Shown here piece by piece: positions 25,091-35,738 of a stretch of 64,000 nucleotides of DNA. Under the pieces are notes generated by a model. That model searched no databases, had not been told where the DNA came from, and was given only the letters and a program-made list of their open reading frames with translations. The position numbers and the translations under genes are program-made. This DNA is from Dastarcus helophoroides (Eukaryota > Arthropoda > Insecta > Coleoptera > Bothrideridae). Positions within the stretch are counted from its first letter, which is position 1, and each line of letters opens with the position of its first letter. Location: NCBI GenBank assembly GCA_028583605.1, contig CM053329.1, positions 4,712,001 through 4,776,000 of the forward strand, read 5' to 3'.

Positions 25091-27984
25091 TCAATATTAC
25101 AACTTTTTTAAAAGTACAGATTTTTCAAAATATCGATTTCTTTTTAAAAAATTTAATTTTCATTCTGAACATTTGAACTTATTAAAATGTTGAAGTTTTA
25201 CAAAATATCAACTTTTTTCAAAATTGCACACTGTCCTATTATCGGTAAATGCCAAAAATATACGATTTTTCGCCTTGAAAATAAGTATATTTCGTGTAAT
25301 TTTGCACCAAATCAAGATAGCTTTTTGGATAGAGGGAAACTTTCTCTAGAAGATGATTCCATTTGCTATATTTTCAATGTCTGTTATCACGCTACAGGTC
25401 CTAATGCTTAACCGATTTCTGTTATCCTTGTTTCTATCGATTAGGAATTTCTCAAAATAGAACTCCATTGATTTTGCAAGTTTACTAGTCAAATAGTGTA
25501 AATTTTCCTAACGAAAAAATTAGTTTATTACAGAAAAACTAAACTTAGGAACCTTAGCTTCTTATAGATTTTATACATATTGCATGATTTTTATTTTTTG
25601 TTTCAAATTTTCGAACTCGAGAGAAGTGACTCGCTAGAATAATTTCTATTGGTAACACACTAGCCGCAGCCCGATATAAATGTATTGATGATTAATTAAT
25701 TCTTTTTATATGAACGTAACTTTTTTTTAGGAGTGGACACAAACGTTGTAATTTATTTAATTAAATTTGTAATTGTGATATAAAATTCATGTATTTTTTT
25801 TTAGTGTAGTAATAGCAAAATAATGGGGGTATGAATATCTAAGTTTTTAATGATCTGCGGAGACTAAAATTAAAAAATGTTGGGAAACCCTTGATCTAGA
25901 ATATAACTTTTCATCCTCGATAAACGACATAATTCAAAAAACCTATACAGGGACTGGGTCCCCATTTCTTGATCATCACTATTCAAATATGGCTTATTTG
26001 ACACAAATTTCATTATTTTCTTATGGTAGCATATGGGATTTTTGTAAATTTGAAAATAACTTTTTTTTATGACTTGAAAAATATACCAAGTACTATATAA
26101 TATATTAAGCATTATTACCTTTAACAAATATCACAAACAAAAAGTAGACAACACATTTCATTTAACAAATCAATTTTTAACAAATTAAATATACCGATTA
26201 AAAATATATATTAAAAATTTCATTATATTTGATTAGATCGGACCAGGTTTCGCTTTCAGCATCGTCGACAATTATATCAGTATCTCTAGAATATTCCGCC
26301 TAATACGAAATCTCATCCAAAACTATTTTTATTAATTATGTTTATGAATATTGGAGAATTCTATAAAGTAAAGGTTAAAATATCAATTAAATCAAGTTTA
26401 AGTTGAATCAATTTCGTACCGTCTTTTTCTGTTTTGTTTTTTATTTTAACTATAAGCTTATCAATTAGTTAGTAGAATATGCAGTGGACACGTATTTAAA
26501 TATGTTTATCTTCTCACCTTATTGGTATCGATATTACAGATAGAACATCCATGTTTCATTTCATATCTAGCTATTATGAACAGGATGAGTGACATAATTA
26601 TGTAAAAGTTTCATAATTTAATTATCCCCAAAAAATATATTTTTTATTCCGAAATTCTTTACTAATAAAATGAACTAATTCTCTAATTATGCTTAATATA
26701 AACAGATTCATCATAGTTTCTCACACATTTAAACAGAGAAAATGCCAAAAAACAACTGCCCATATTTCTTTTGGGTTTTTTCCTTCAGACTTGTGCATAT
26801 TAAAATTGCATTACTGCAAGGTTGAACACAAGCAAATACGCATATCATAGATAAGTTTAGCATTTAAAACGAGTACATTGACACCAGAATAATGCGAAAA
26901 ATAACTCCGTTTCTTTGATTGGAACGTTATTTCTTCTATTTTAGTAAAGCATCTATAAAATAGAAGGTTAATCTACCCTTTAGCCCATAAGAGTAGGAAA
27001 TATTTAAAACATGAACGCTTTTAAATAAAAAATCTTTTTAACAATTATTTAATTTTGCATATTTTTCAGAATTCCGGGAAACACATGTGATAAGTGGCAG
27101 TACCATAGAAAAATTTTTCGCCACTGGAAGTCAATTAGAGTCTTTATGGCTTTCTCATTTAACATTAAAATTTTTTTAAATTCCTGATACTTTAACCCTA
27201 TTGATATATATCATATCAGTAATTATTAAGTGGATTGCGAGACGAAGAAAAAAAAATAGAAATATACGCATACTTCAAACATTTGCATTCTCGAGAAACA
27301 TGTATGAAAGTTTAAGTTTCTTTTAGCGAAGTAAGATTTGAACACTTCAACTAGCTGCTTCGAATTACTATTTTTTTCTCAGGACATAAAGGTCTAAGAT
27401 TTTATCTCACAGAATTGATCAAATTGTGTTCGCTCTGAACATAAGCAGTTTAGTTAAGGATTATTCATTAATTTTGTGCTAGACGATTTATCAGAAACTG
27501 CGTATAAAAGCACCCTATTATGAAAATATTTTCTACATGAAATATAAATCTTGTCTTCTATTATAAGAAAGGTAGACAAGCAGGATGCGTTAACGTAAGG
27601 CATCCACACATGTGTCACTTCCGAGGATGCATGGCACGGTTGTCATCTCGGTTAAAATGTTATGCATTTGCTCCGGTTAGCAGGAAAATTGCAAAGCTAA
27701 TAGAGATGATATTAAAAAGTGTCACGATTCAACAGTCTGGAACTAATATATCTTGGTGAAAAATGTGTCACAAACTTATTTCCTTAATTAGAACATTTCA
27801 AGCGAAAGCAATTAACAAGTAAATTATCTTTCCTATATGAGAAGCTAAATTCAATATGTCAAGTGAAGTGCGCCAAGTTATTTGCCTGTAAATGTCGGTA
27901 TTAGAGAAGTAGATGTCACCCGCGGAAGATTTAATTATAATCATATACATAGCATCTGCTTTAGTATGAGGAATTTTAGATATA
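25091..27984. other. Unassigned AT-rich sequence with an old repeat fragment
   Basis: No gene was recognised. At about 26238-26400 are the sequences CGGACCAGGTTTCGCT and, 100 bp on, GAATTCTATAAAGTAAAGGT. Similar ones occur near 8990-9120. The rest shows only short featureless frames. Confidence 0.35.
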
Positions 27985-29246
27985 CGAGGGTTGACCTTTT
28001 ATATTTCGGGATTAGAGAACAAAAACAAATATTAATCATCGAAAATCACTTTATTGTTTTTCAAAATATTCCCCATGAAGATCTATACACATTGCATGCG
28101 TTTGAACCAATTGTCGAAGCACTTTTGCCACTCTGATTGAGGTATCTTCAAAACATGCATTCTGAATGCAGCAACCGCTTCTTCGGGTGTCGAAAAACGT
28201 TGACCTCTCAGTTTGTTTTTTACGTACGGGAATAAAAAGAAGTCATTCGGTGCCAAGTCAGGACTATACGGCGGATGACTCATCAAATCGATGTTTTGGG
28301 TGCTCAAAAATGCAGTTTGAGCCGATGCGTGAGAGCTCGCATTGTCGTGGTGAAGAGTGATCCGTCTTCGGCGGTTGGTTTTCCTGATTTCTTGGAAGAT
28401 AACTGGCAAACAAATGGTTGTGTACAACTCAGAATTGTTCAGTTGTTCTAGTGGTACGGTTGCGACATGTCCAGTTTTTCCGAAAAAACAGGCGACCATT
28501 TGGTTGGAAGTGCTTCGTGCGAGAACAACTTTTCTTGGATTTGGCTCATCTTGAAACTTGACTGCTATTTACTTTCGGGCTCATACGCGTAAATCCACGA
28601 TTCATCACCTGTCACGATGTCATAGACGTGTTTCGAAGCACCGCGATCGTATTTTTTGAGCATTTCTTTCGACCAATCGACACGAACCTTTTTTTGAGCG
28701 ATTGACAAATTGTGTGGGATCCAACCCGAACAAATGTTGTTGACAGTTAAATGTGTATGCAATATTGAATATATGCTGGTCCCACTAATGCCTAAGGTTG
28801 TCTCAATCTCACGATAGGTCACATGACGATCTTGCAATATCAATTCGCGCACAGCATCAATGGTTTTCGGAACGACAACTGATTTTGGACGACCTTCACG
28901 AAATTCGTCTTGGACCACGATTGAATTCACTATACAATCGATAAACACTGGTCCTTGAAGGAGCTTCATCGCCAAAAATTGAATTAAGTTTATCCATGCA
29001 CTGTTGCTGAGTTAATCTACGTCGAAAGTTGTAAAAAATAATCGCACGAAAATGTTCACGATTTAATTTCATTTTTGTGCCGAGATGAATCTTTTAAGTT
29101 ACTGTAAACAACACAAATAGTGCTCGTATGACAAAACGTTTTGAGTACGTATAACCTCAAAAATGTCCAACTTTACGATAGAGCTGTCAGTTGCCAGATT
29201 GCAACACTAGGGTTGCCAAATCCCGAAACATAAAAGGCAACCCTCG
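27985..29246 (-). mobile_element. Mariner-family transposon, complete ends, broken gene
   Basis: The terminal inverted repeats are about 28-30 bp: the left end CGAGGGTTGACCTTTTA faces the right end AAAAGGCAACCCTCG. The flanking TA on each side is the classic mariner target duplication. At 1262 bp, the length is close to that of an intact element of roughly 1.3 kb. The transposase is on the minus strand, starting 175 bp inside the right end. Its reading frame is broken in several places, so the copy cannot move itself, though its ends may still be recognised by a related enzyme. It directly neighbours a degraded LINE to the right. Confidence 0.95.
28059..29072 (-). pseudogene. Mariner transposase pseudogene (cut-and-paste, DD34D type)
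   Basis: The natural start is the ATG at 29072 (MKLNREHFRAII), not the ATG at 28975, which is in a different frame. The N-terminal helix-turn-helix region is followed by a frame change near 28925, then an open block to 28565 with QDEFREGRPKS, a second helix-turn-helix (YREIETTLGISG) and TGDESW with the first catalytic Asp. An in-frame TAG after PESK (28565-28567) and a nearby small deletion break it again. The next block (about 28535 to 28083) holds HHDNASSH with the second Asp and YSPDLAPNDFF with the third, all in mariner spacing. A final frameshift just before 28083 cuts the last dozen residues, which continue as GEYFEKQ in another frame. All three catalytic residues survive. Short indels are the main damage, so the copy decayed in place rather than being truncated. 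Confidence 0.93.
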
Positions 29247-29248
29247 TA

Positions 29249-29578
29249 TTACTTAAGAAATCTTTGCTATAAATAATGGCGGAAAGATATAAAGCCAAAT
29301 GTACACATGTGTAAAAATAAGAAAATAAAACTCTAGATATCAGCTTTTGTAATGGTTTGGCGTGTTTCAAGAAAATAATGACTTCGTCTGATTATTTGTA
29401 ATTGTATGATTTACAACTTTGGTCTGTACTATTTTTACAACATTTAACGTTTAGGAGAAAAATTTTAAAAAATTACCGATATTTTTGACCTTTGACCTTA
29501 AATAATTTTTTATGGCTCATAGGTTATTAGATAAATATTTGGGGAGTCAGTACAAGTTAATTCATTATGGCAGACTAA
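29249..29578. other. Unassigned AT-rich sequence between mariner and LINE
   Basis: No motif was recognised. It could be 5' material of the neighbouring LINE, which is open only from about 29579. Confidence 0.3.
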
Positions 29579-29929
29579 CTATACCAGCTGGTAGCTGAGA
29601 TGTTGGAACCGAATATTTTAGCCCGATCCAAGGCCTACTTTACGCTATGGCTACAGCAACAGGTGCCCCACGACTTTTGTGATGCTATCATAGTAAACAT
29701 TTTTAAGAAGAACGGGGACCCAACCATATGTGGCAATTACCGAGGAATCTCGATGTTGGTGGAGACTGGCAAAGTCTTGGCACGTGTGACGTTTAGCAGA
29801 CTTTTACCTTACCTGGATACATTGTTACCGCAAAGTCAAAGTGGTTTCAAGCCGAATCGCTCAACTACAGATATGATCGTTGCACTTCGTCAGCTACAGG
29901 AGAAAACCATAGATATTTTTAGCAAATAG
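29579..29929 (+). pseudogene. Non-LTR retrotransposon (LINE) reverse transcriptase, N-terminal part
   Basis: An open frame of 116 codons begins after a TAA at 29576-29578 and ends at a TAG at about 29927-29929. It contains VPHDFCDAIIVNIFKK, GDPTICGNYRGISML, a GKVLARV stretch and QSQSGFKPNRSTTDMI. These are, in order, the first conserved blocks of LINE reverse transcriptase (motifs 0 to 2a). The catalytic Tyr/Phe-Ala-Asp-Asp block that should follow is missing: at 29930 the sequence changes to unrelated DNA. The element would have copied its RNA at a nicked target. The endonuclease domain expected upstream is also absent, so only a piece survives. Confidence 0.85.
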
Positions 29930-30825
29930 GCATTAAATACGGGGAAATGTATTGTGGAACACTGTTGGAAAATAAGTGAATAAATTAGTGAAGAAAAATC
30001 AAGACTTTCAATCTTTGGATAGGTAAAAATAAAATATATAAATGTTCAATTATCAACGTGCGCAAGTGGCCGTTTTACAGCAATCATCACATATTTGCAG
30101 CATCGGCTTAATTGTTCTTACGCTTCGCGTACTGAAAGTTACATCTAAATCGTTAAAACCGTTACGAGGAAGGTTCAATATTTCCAAATTTGTCTTAATC
30201 AGGCAGTGTCAAGTGTAGGCGAATACCAAGTTCCCTCTTCCCCGTATTTTACATTCAACGGTTTTCATGCTACGAGATTGAAACGTTCAGTCTATTTAGT
30301 CTGTGATACTGGCGGCTTAGAGAGAGATAGATAGCAAGATGTTTAAGAACTGGCGTAACCCTGTACAAAGCATATGGCACCGTCCGGCGTATATCTGGAA
30401 TATTGGCTGTTACTTTTATAAAAATATTATTACAATAAAATGTTTCCAACTCTTCAGAAGAGTTTCGCCTCTGGTATGGTGGACATACTGAGTTACCGTG
30501 CTCTTCTGCCTAAACTTTCTTTTGTACCAAGTTTCAATTCAGAAGAGTTTCGCCTCTGGTATGGTGGACATACTGAGTTACCGTGCTCTTCTGTCTAAAC
30601 TTTCTTATCCTTTGTACCAATTTTCAATTCAGAAGAGTTTCGCCTCTGGTATGGTGGACATACTGAGTTACCGTGCTCTGATGTTTTGAAATTGGCCTTT
30701 TATTTTTATTTTTCTTTTTTGCATATTCCCTCATTTCATCTATTTTTCTTTCTTTGTTCCTGAAGAAGCCCCCTACGATGGTGGGCGAAACGTCGAACAC
30801 TTTTAGTAGTTCTTTGACACGGTCC
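29930..30825. other. Foreign block inside the LINE
   Basis: This 0.9-kb block separates two colinear parts of a LINE reverse-transcriptase gene and replaces its catalytic core. ATACGGGGAA near its left edge (about 29938) is inverted as TTCCCCGTAT at about 30237, which may mark an inserted element. The right part contains a triplicated repeat (30453-30680) and a hairpin-plus-CGAAACG motif (30760-30798). No coding frame was recognised. Confidence 0.5.
30453..30680 (+). repeat. Three tandem copies of an 85-90 bp unit
   Basis: The unit begins TTCAGAAGAGTTTCGCC and starts at 30453, 30538 and 30628. A core of about 50 bp is identical in all three copies, and the linker (TAAACTTTCTT... TTTGTACCAA) varies by a few bases. 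Inside each core GTATG and CATAC can pair around GTGGA. The identity of the cores suggests recent duplication or conversion. An apparent 63-codon frame across the array is a by-product of the repetition. Confidence 0.9.
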
Positions 30826-31511
30826 AATCCTGGAATTAGAACATGTCGACAACTTCAACTACCTGAGGAGCATTCTAAGCACAAACGCAAACATCGATTC
30901 GAAAGTACAAACTTGAATAAGCGCTGCATCCAGCAGGTATTAGAAGCTACGAGGCAGAGTATTTCAAAATCGTGACATCTCTAATAAAACTAAAATTGCC
31001 GAATACAAAGCAATGATAACACCGACACTACTGTACGGATGTAAAACCTAGACACCATATGCTCGACATCTTAAAGCAATTAAACGAACTTTACACAGGC
31101 AAATTTTAAATTTCAGATGGTATCCTCGCATCGCAAACTCCGCTGTCCTAGATAAAGCAAATTGTCCTTCAACCGAAATACTGGTATCTCGTTCCAAATT
31201 AAGATCGTTAGGACATGTATATCGCATGGGAGATGTGTTATTGGAACGACAATGAAAGCAAGGGGGTCAGCGGCTCCGGTACAAAGATGGTCTTTATGAA
31301 TCTTTAAAAAGTCTAAACTTTGCTGCCAATTGGGAAAACATGGCAAGTAACCGCCTCGAATGAAGAATAACTATATTTAATTACAGCGGACCAAGAAGAA
31401 TATCTAGATTATATACCCCCTCAGGACGATTTCCAATGTCCAGACTGCGGTAGAACAATTACATCCAGAATTGGACTCTTCAGCCACAGACGAACCCACA
31501 ACCGTCAATAA
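30826..31511 (+). pseudogene. LINE reverse transcriptase, C-terminal part with terminal zinc finger
   Basis: Read in the frame continuing from about 30826, the sequence gives VDNFNYLRSILS, then LLYGCKT (the common LLYGCETW block with the Trp codon now a stop), then RQILNFRWYPRIAN, LRSLGHVYRMGD and RLRYKDGLYESLK. It ends with FQCPDCGRTITS and IGLFSHRRTH, a C2H2 zinc finger that closes this type of LINE protein. At least five in-frame stops occur (near 30930, 30960, 31048, 31252 and 31363). This is the thumb, connector and tail region of the same gene as 29579-29929. Only the central catalytic region is lost. The clade looks like those whose proteins are annotated as endonuclease-reverse transcriptase in insects, but I cannot fix it. 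Confidence 0.85.
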
Positions 31512-31668
31512 ATGCATAACCTGTGATCTGTGATATTCGACTACGAATTAATGGCAATAACTTTATGCGATAGTCATAAACTGTGTTAGTCGTCGACTCA
31601 TTGCGAATGCATGGTTTTTACTTGAGATATTATCAAGACAGTCACTGATTGACTGTAGAAAAAAGTAT
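31512..31668 (+). repeat. LINE 3' untranslated tail, proximal half
   Basis: It follows the end of the zinc-finger coding part and matches the continuous tail copy at 24.8 kb. It is cut at 31668 by the insertion of an inverted-repeat element at a TA, and resumes at 33702. Confidence 0.65.
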
Positions 31669-33701
31669 ACAGGGTGTTCATCTAGTGCAGAATGGGAAGT
31701 TATCTCAGCAGCGACTGAAGTTCCGGAAAAATTTTAAGGATCAATTTCTCGTCTTTTCCAAAGCTTTAGAAAATTAAAATGTGGCGGAGTATACAGGGTA
31801 TTTTCCCGGTACATGCACCAAATTTATTATTTTAAATTACCTGTATTTTTTATTTTATTTTCTGATTCCTGATAAAAAATAAATGGGAACTGTAAAAAAA
31901 GTTTTTTCAAATATCCAACATATTTCGAGTTATTCAGATGTTTATGCAAAAAATGTAATTTACCGTGTAATGTAAAAAAATCAATTGTGCCTACGACATA
32001 TTTCATGAACAAATGATTTTTGTCAGAAATTATTCACAAATAGCTGCTTAATTAAATCTTCTATTTAGGTTTTCAAAATATTATACAGGGTGATTAAAAA
32101 ATTAATTCGGTTTTAAAGAATTTTGAACGGCCAAAATTCGCGTATTATAAAAAAGAACACCCCTTATTTTCTTTCGCGATCGATTTTTAATACAACTTTT
32201 GTTAAATACTTTCCTAATTTTTTTTGATCAGACGGTAAAATTTATAAACTTTGAAGAAAATTTAGACAAAGGAAACTTTGCACTGAATATTTTGTACAAA
32301 ACTGGTAATTTAGGTACTATCAATAACTTTTGACTTATTATGCCTCGATTTTTTTCTGTTGGCCTCTATAAAATATAAAGAAACCCCAAGAGATATTTAA
32401 TTATTATTTTCTTTGGTGGTTAAATCGGCCTCTTAGTTATCTACAACTTTTATTAAATACCTCATATGCCAAAAATTACTGGTTATCGAGGTATTGTTAC
32501 TTTTCTTGTTCATACAATAAAATTCATCAACTGTAACTAAAATTTGGACAAGCAGGCTTTGCCCAGAAGTCCTATCAAATTGTTGCTTGTCTGGATTGCC
32601 AAATATCAAATAAAAACCCTTGGTTAATCATTTTTAAAAAATGTATTTTAATTGACTTCAAACAAAAATATCAAAATGAAAAAATTATAAATGTTAAAGT
32701 ACACTATCCGTAGAAGAACACTATTTTCCATAAAATGTAGAGCATGTAAGAGAGTGAAAAATGTTCTCCCAAATAAGAGATAAATAATTCAAGATAATAA
32801 TTATTATCGAAAATAATAAAATAAATATTTTACCAAAAAATTACATCAATGAAGAGTGAACAACGTTGAACCAAGTGAAGAAGGTAAAGTTAATGCATGT
32901 AGGTGTGGGAACCTATTATATTTTAATACCTAATAAACAAACACTCTAGCTTCTGGTGATAAGTATTTGTAATTTTCGACATAAAATTTTAAGTTTAATG
33001 TAATAAATGTTAGATATTCTTTGGATCTTGTTTGCGAAGTAGTGTTATTTTCATTCACGTTTTATAGGCTTTTTTATTCAAAAAAAATAAGAAAATTTAA
33101 AGCGGTATTATAAAAGATGTTCAATATGTCTTTCGTTTTCTTCCTTGCATTTTAATGCTATTGCAAAATAATCTGAAAAGATTGGTAAAGATTACCTAAG
33201 TTACTTAAATCGTTTATGATTTCAATTTTCACACATTTTCAATATCTCTTTTTTTATAGTTTATAAACGTTATCTTTGATAAACTCCAACAAAAAGAAAT
33301 CGAGGCATAATAAGTCAGAGTTTTACCTAAATTATGCCCAAGTTGCCAGTTTTGTACAAAATATTCGTCGCGAAGCCTCCTTTGTTTAAATTTTCTTGGA
33401 AGTTGATAAATTTTACCGTCTGATGAAGAAAAGTGAGAATATCTCGATAACCAGTAAAATTTTTTCTTACAACTGCCCTTTATTTTCCAGAAGGAATCAG
33501 AATATCAAATAAGAAATACAGTTTGTAATTAAGAAAAAATGAAGTTGGTGCCTGTACAGGGAAAATTAAACACCCTGTATACTCCGTGATATTTTAATTT
33601 TGTAGAGCTTTGGAAAAGAGGAGCAATTGCTCCTTAAAAGTTTTCCGTAACTTCAGTAACTACTGAGATATTTTACTATTCCGCAATAGGTGGTCACCCT
33701 A
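31669..33701. mobile_element. TIR element C with a second element nested inside
   Basis: The left end TATACAGGGTGTTCATC and the right end (GGTCACCCTATA) are inverted, with TA on each side. The terminal arms match for about 200 bp: TCAGCAGCGACTGAAGTTCCG faces CGTAACTTCAGTAACTACTGAG, and GGAGTATACAGGGTATTTTCCC faces GGGAAAATTAAACACCCTGTAT. Within it, a separate pair of arms at about 32205-32350 and 33285-33425 (with GACGGTAAAATTTAT and its complement) belongs to another element, whose left end is at 32084. No transposase frame is present. The element sits in the 3' tail of a LINE whose continuous version is seen at 24.8 kb. Confidence 0.85.
32084..33430. mobile_element. Nested TIR element C2, right end lost
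   Basis: A TATACAGGGTGATTAAAA terminus at 32082-32099 opens an element whose inner arms are inverted. ATTATGCCTCGATTT at 32339 matches AAATCGAGGCATAAT at 33297, and TTTTGTACAAAACTGG at 32290 matches its complement at 33346. The mirror of the outermost 130 bp, including the terminus, is absent on the right, so that end was deleted or overwritten. It must have inserted into element C after C existed, or been carried along in it. Confidence 0.6.
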
Positions 33702-33860
33702 TATATTTGAACATAAGCAATTTCTTTATTTTTTATCACACAAGAGAATTTAGAAAAATTTTCAATATTCATACATAAGTAAAAATAATTTTATTTGGCC
33801 TATTGATAGCAATGGTACGGAATACTAATTGTACGAGCCCAACTCCTTCTTGACTGATCC
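33702..33860 (+). repeat. LINE 3' untranslated tail, distal half
   Basis: It continues the tail interrupted at 31668 and matches 24900-25085, including ATACATAAGTAAAAAT and the closing CCAACTC motif. Confidence 0.6.
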
Positions 33861-34325
33861 TTAAACTTTTAGATTTATCCTATTTTCAGTTAATTCCTAG
33901 TCGCGGAAATGTAACAATAGAAAATAGTTTTTAAATACAGGACTCGCATTATACATTGTGAAGGGATAACCCTTTTGAACATAATGTTTTTGAGAACAAT
34001 TATTATTATCAAAATGTCAATAACACGCTAGTCATCAGTATGTTAAATCAAGTTTTTCAGAACAATGGCAGTATAAACCAAACAATGACAGTACAATACC
34101 TTTTCTAAATTAAATTTGGGTTACCCTATTAAGTAAACAATGACCCTAAATTTCCAAATTAATAATTTCAGGTGAGATTTAAATCTAGTATATTAAATTG
34201 TATTTCCACCTGTACACAAAACTATAAAAATGATTTATAATATCAACAAATTCCCAACAATTTTAATTTAAACTTTATTTGGCCTAAATGATATTTTTCA
34301 ATTCATATTTCGTGGAAGTGTTCAC
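33861..34325. other. Unassigned AT-rich sequence
   Basis: Only a small imperfect duplication (AACAATGGCAGTATAA and AACAATGACAGTACAA at about 34062 and 34081) is visible. Confidence 0.35.
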
Positions 34326-35738
34326 TATACATTGAACCTAATTTGATTTCCACTACAGGGAACTCGGAAACAATTAAAGCCACAAGGAAGTTTCAATGGG
34401 CAAAGTAGTGGCAGAATTTGATGTATAACAATATTCAGCCGAGAAAATAATTGAAGTCCAATTCGTCTTGATTTTATTTAGAAATAACTAAAAATCGCCA
34501 TTTTTAATAACCAGCTGTAACTTGATAATTAGCTAATTTTAAAACCTTTTCGCCGAGGTACGTCATTTCTTCTGAAATAAACTGTTTCCAAGAAAATTAT
34601 GTCAATTGTGTTATTTCTTATGGACGCCATATTGAATTTTGTCATTTTCGAATTCAACATATAAGTATGTCATGGTATACTTCGAATGTGACAAAGTGGG
34701 TTAAATAAAATAATTTATTATTTTAAAAAAATAATTCATAATAGGTAATGCAATTGTCATAGCCCCTAATAATAAAAAAAACAGTCCATAAAATAGCAAC
34801 CATTATTGTTAAAAAACCAAAAGTATTAAAACAAACTGTATAATATTGAAATATTTATTAATAATCGTCACGTGTATGATTTTCTTTAAATGACGTAATT
34901 ATTAAAACATTCTAAGAATTGTATTAGGGGCGACTTTCCCATGACCTGCCTTTTAGACTTCTCTAGAAGTTAAGTATTCTAAAACGGATAATGTGCATAA
35001 ATATGAGTCATTTCTAATATTATTTGTTAGCTATTTATCGTTACTTGAATACGTATTTAATATTAAAAGAATTTTTGTAAAAATTGCCCATAATATCTTT
35101 AGAACATCTACACATTTTCACAGAATTACTCCATTTAAAGGGGTGCATGCACGTTACGATTATATTAATAACTGTTTCAATATTGCAGTTGGTTGCAATA
35201 TTTTTAGTTTTTCAATATTTCTTGTTACGAAATTAGGTAATATATTTTTATTAATAAAAGTTATGGCACGTGCATCGCCTACAACATTTTTTTTTTTGTT
35301 TAAAAATAATAAATTGCTTCATTTAACCCACTTTGTGGTAATAGCATGTCTATGTCAAATTGAAATATGTATACTGAATTTGAAAATGATAAAATTCAAT
35401 ATGGCGTCCATAAGAAATAGAGTTGGTATAATGTTCTCGGAAACAGTTAAATTTAGAAAAAATTAACGCAGACCAGTGAAAAGGCCTTAAAAAACAACTA
35501 ATTTAGGTTTTAAAATTTTTTCCATCGGACTTCAAATAAACAAGCTACAGCTGATTTTTAAAAATAGCGATTTTCAGCTTTTTCTAAATAAAATAAAGAC
35601 GAATTAAAATTTAATTATTTTCTCATCGGAACATTGTTAGGCATTAAATTCTTTACTAATTTGCCCATTTAAGCTTCCTTGTATCTCTAACAGTTTACAG
35701 GATCCCTGTATTGGAAATCAAATTTGGTTCAACCTGTA
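34326..35738. mobile_element. Near-complete palindrome, foldback element family E (copy 1)
   Basis: The ends TATACATTGAACC and GGTTCAACCTGTA are inverted. Each arm of about 600 bp matches the other from end to loop: AGCTGTAACTTG at 34511 faces CAAGCTACAGCTG at 35541, ATGGACGCCATATTGAATTT at 34620 faces its complement near 35400, and AAAGTGGGTTAAATAAA at 34693 faces TTTAACCCACTTTGTGG at 35322. A loop of about 110-150 bp (about 34910-35030, with AGGGGCGACTTTCCCAT) is the only asymmetric part. The 157-codon frame at 34993-35466 is an AT-rich by-product of the right arm. The second copy lies at 38.7 kb with its loop in the opposite direction. Confidence 0.92.

Noticed and set aside
28166..28554. 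Two plus-strand frames at 28166-28360 and 28357-28554
   Set aside because: They are antisense shadows of the minus-strand mariner transposase.
30453..30680. CRISPR-like array
   Set aside because: Only three units, with spacers that are variants of each other, in eukaryotic DNA inside a LINE. It is an ordinary tandem repeat.
34993..35466. 157-codon open frame
   Set aside because: It lies in the right arm and loop of a palindromic foldback element, is very rich in Phe, Ile, Leu and Asn as random AT-rich DNA would be, and has no counterpart frame in the second copy at 38.7 kb.
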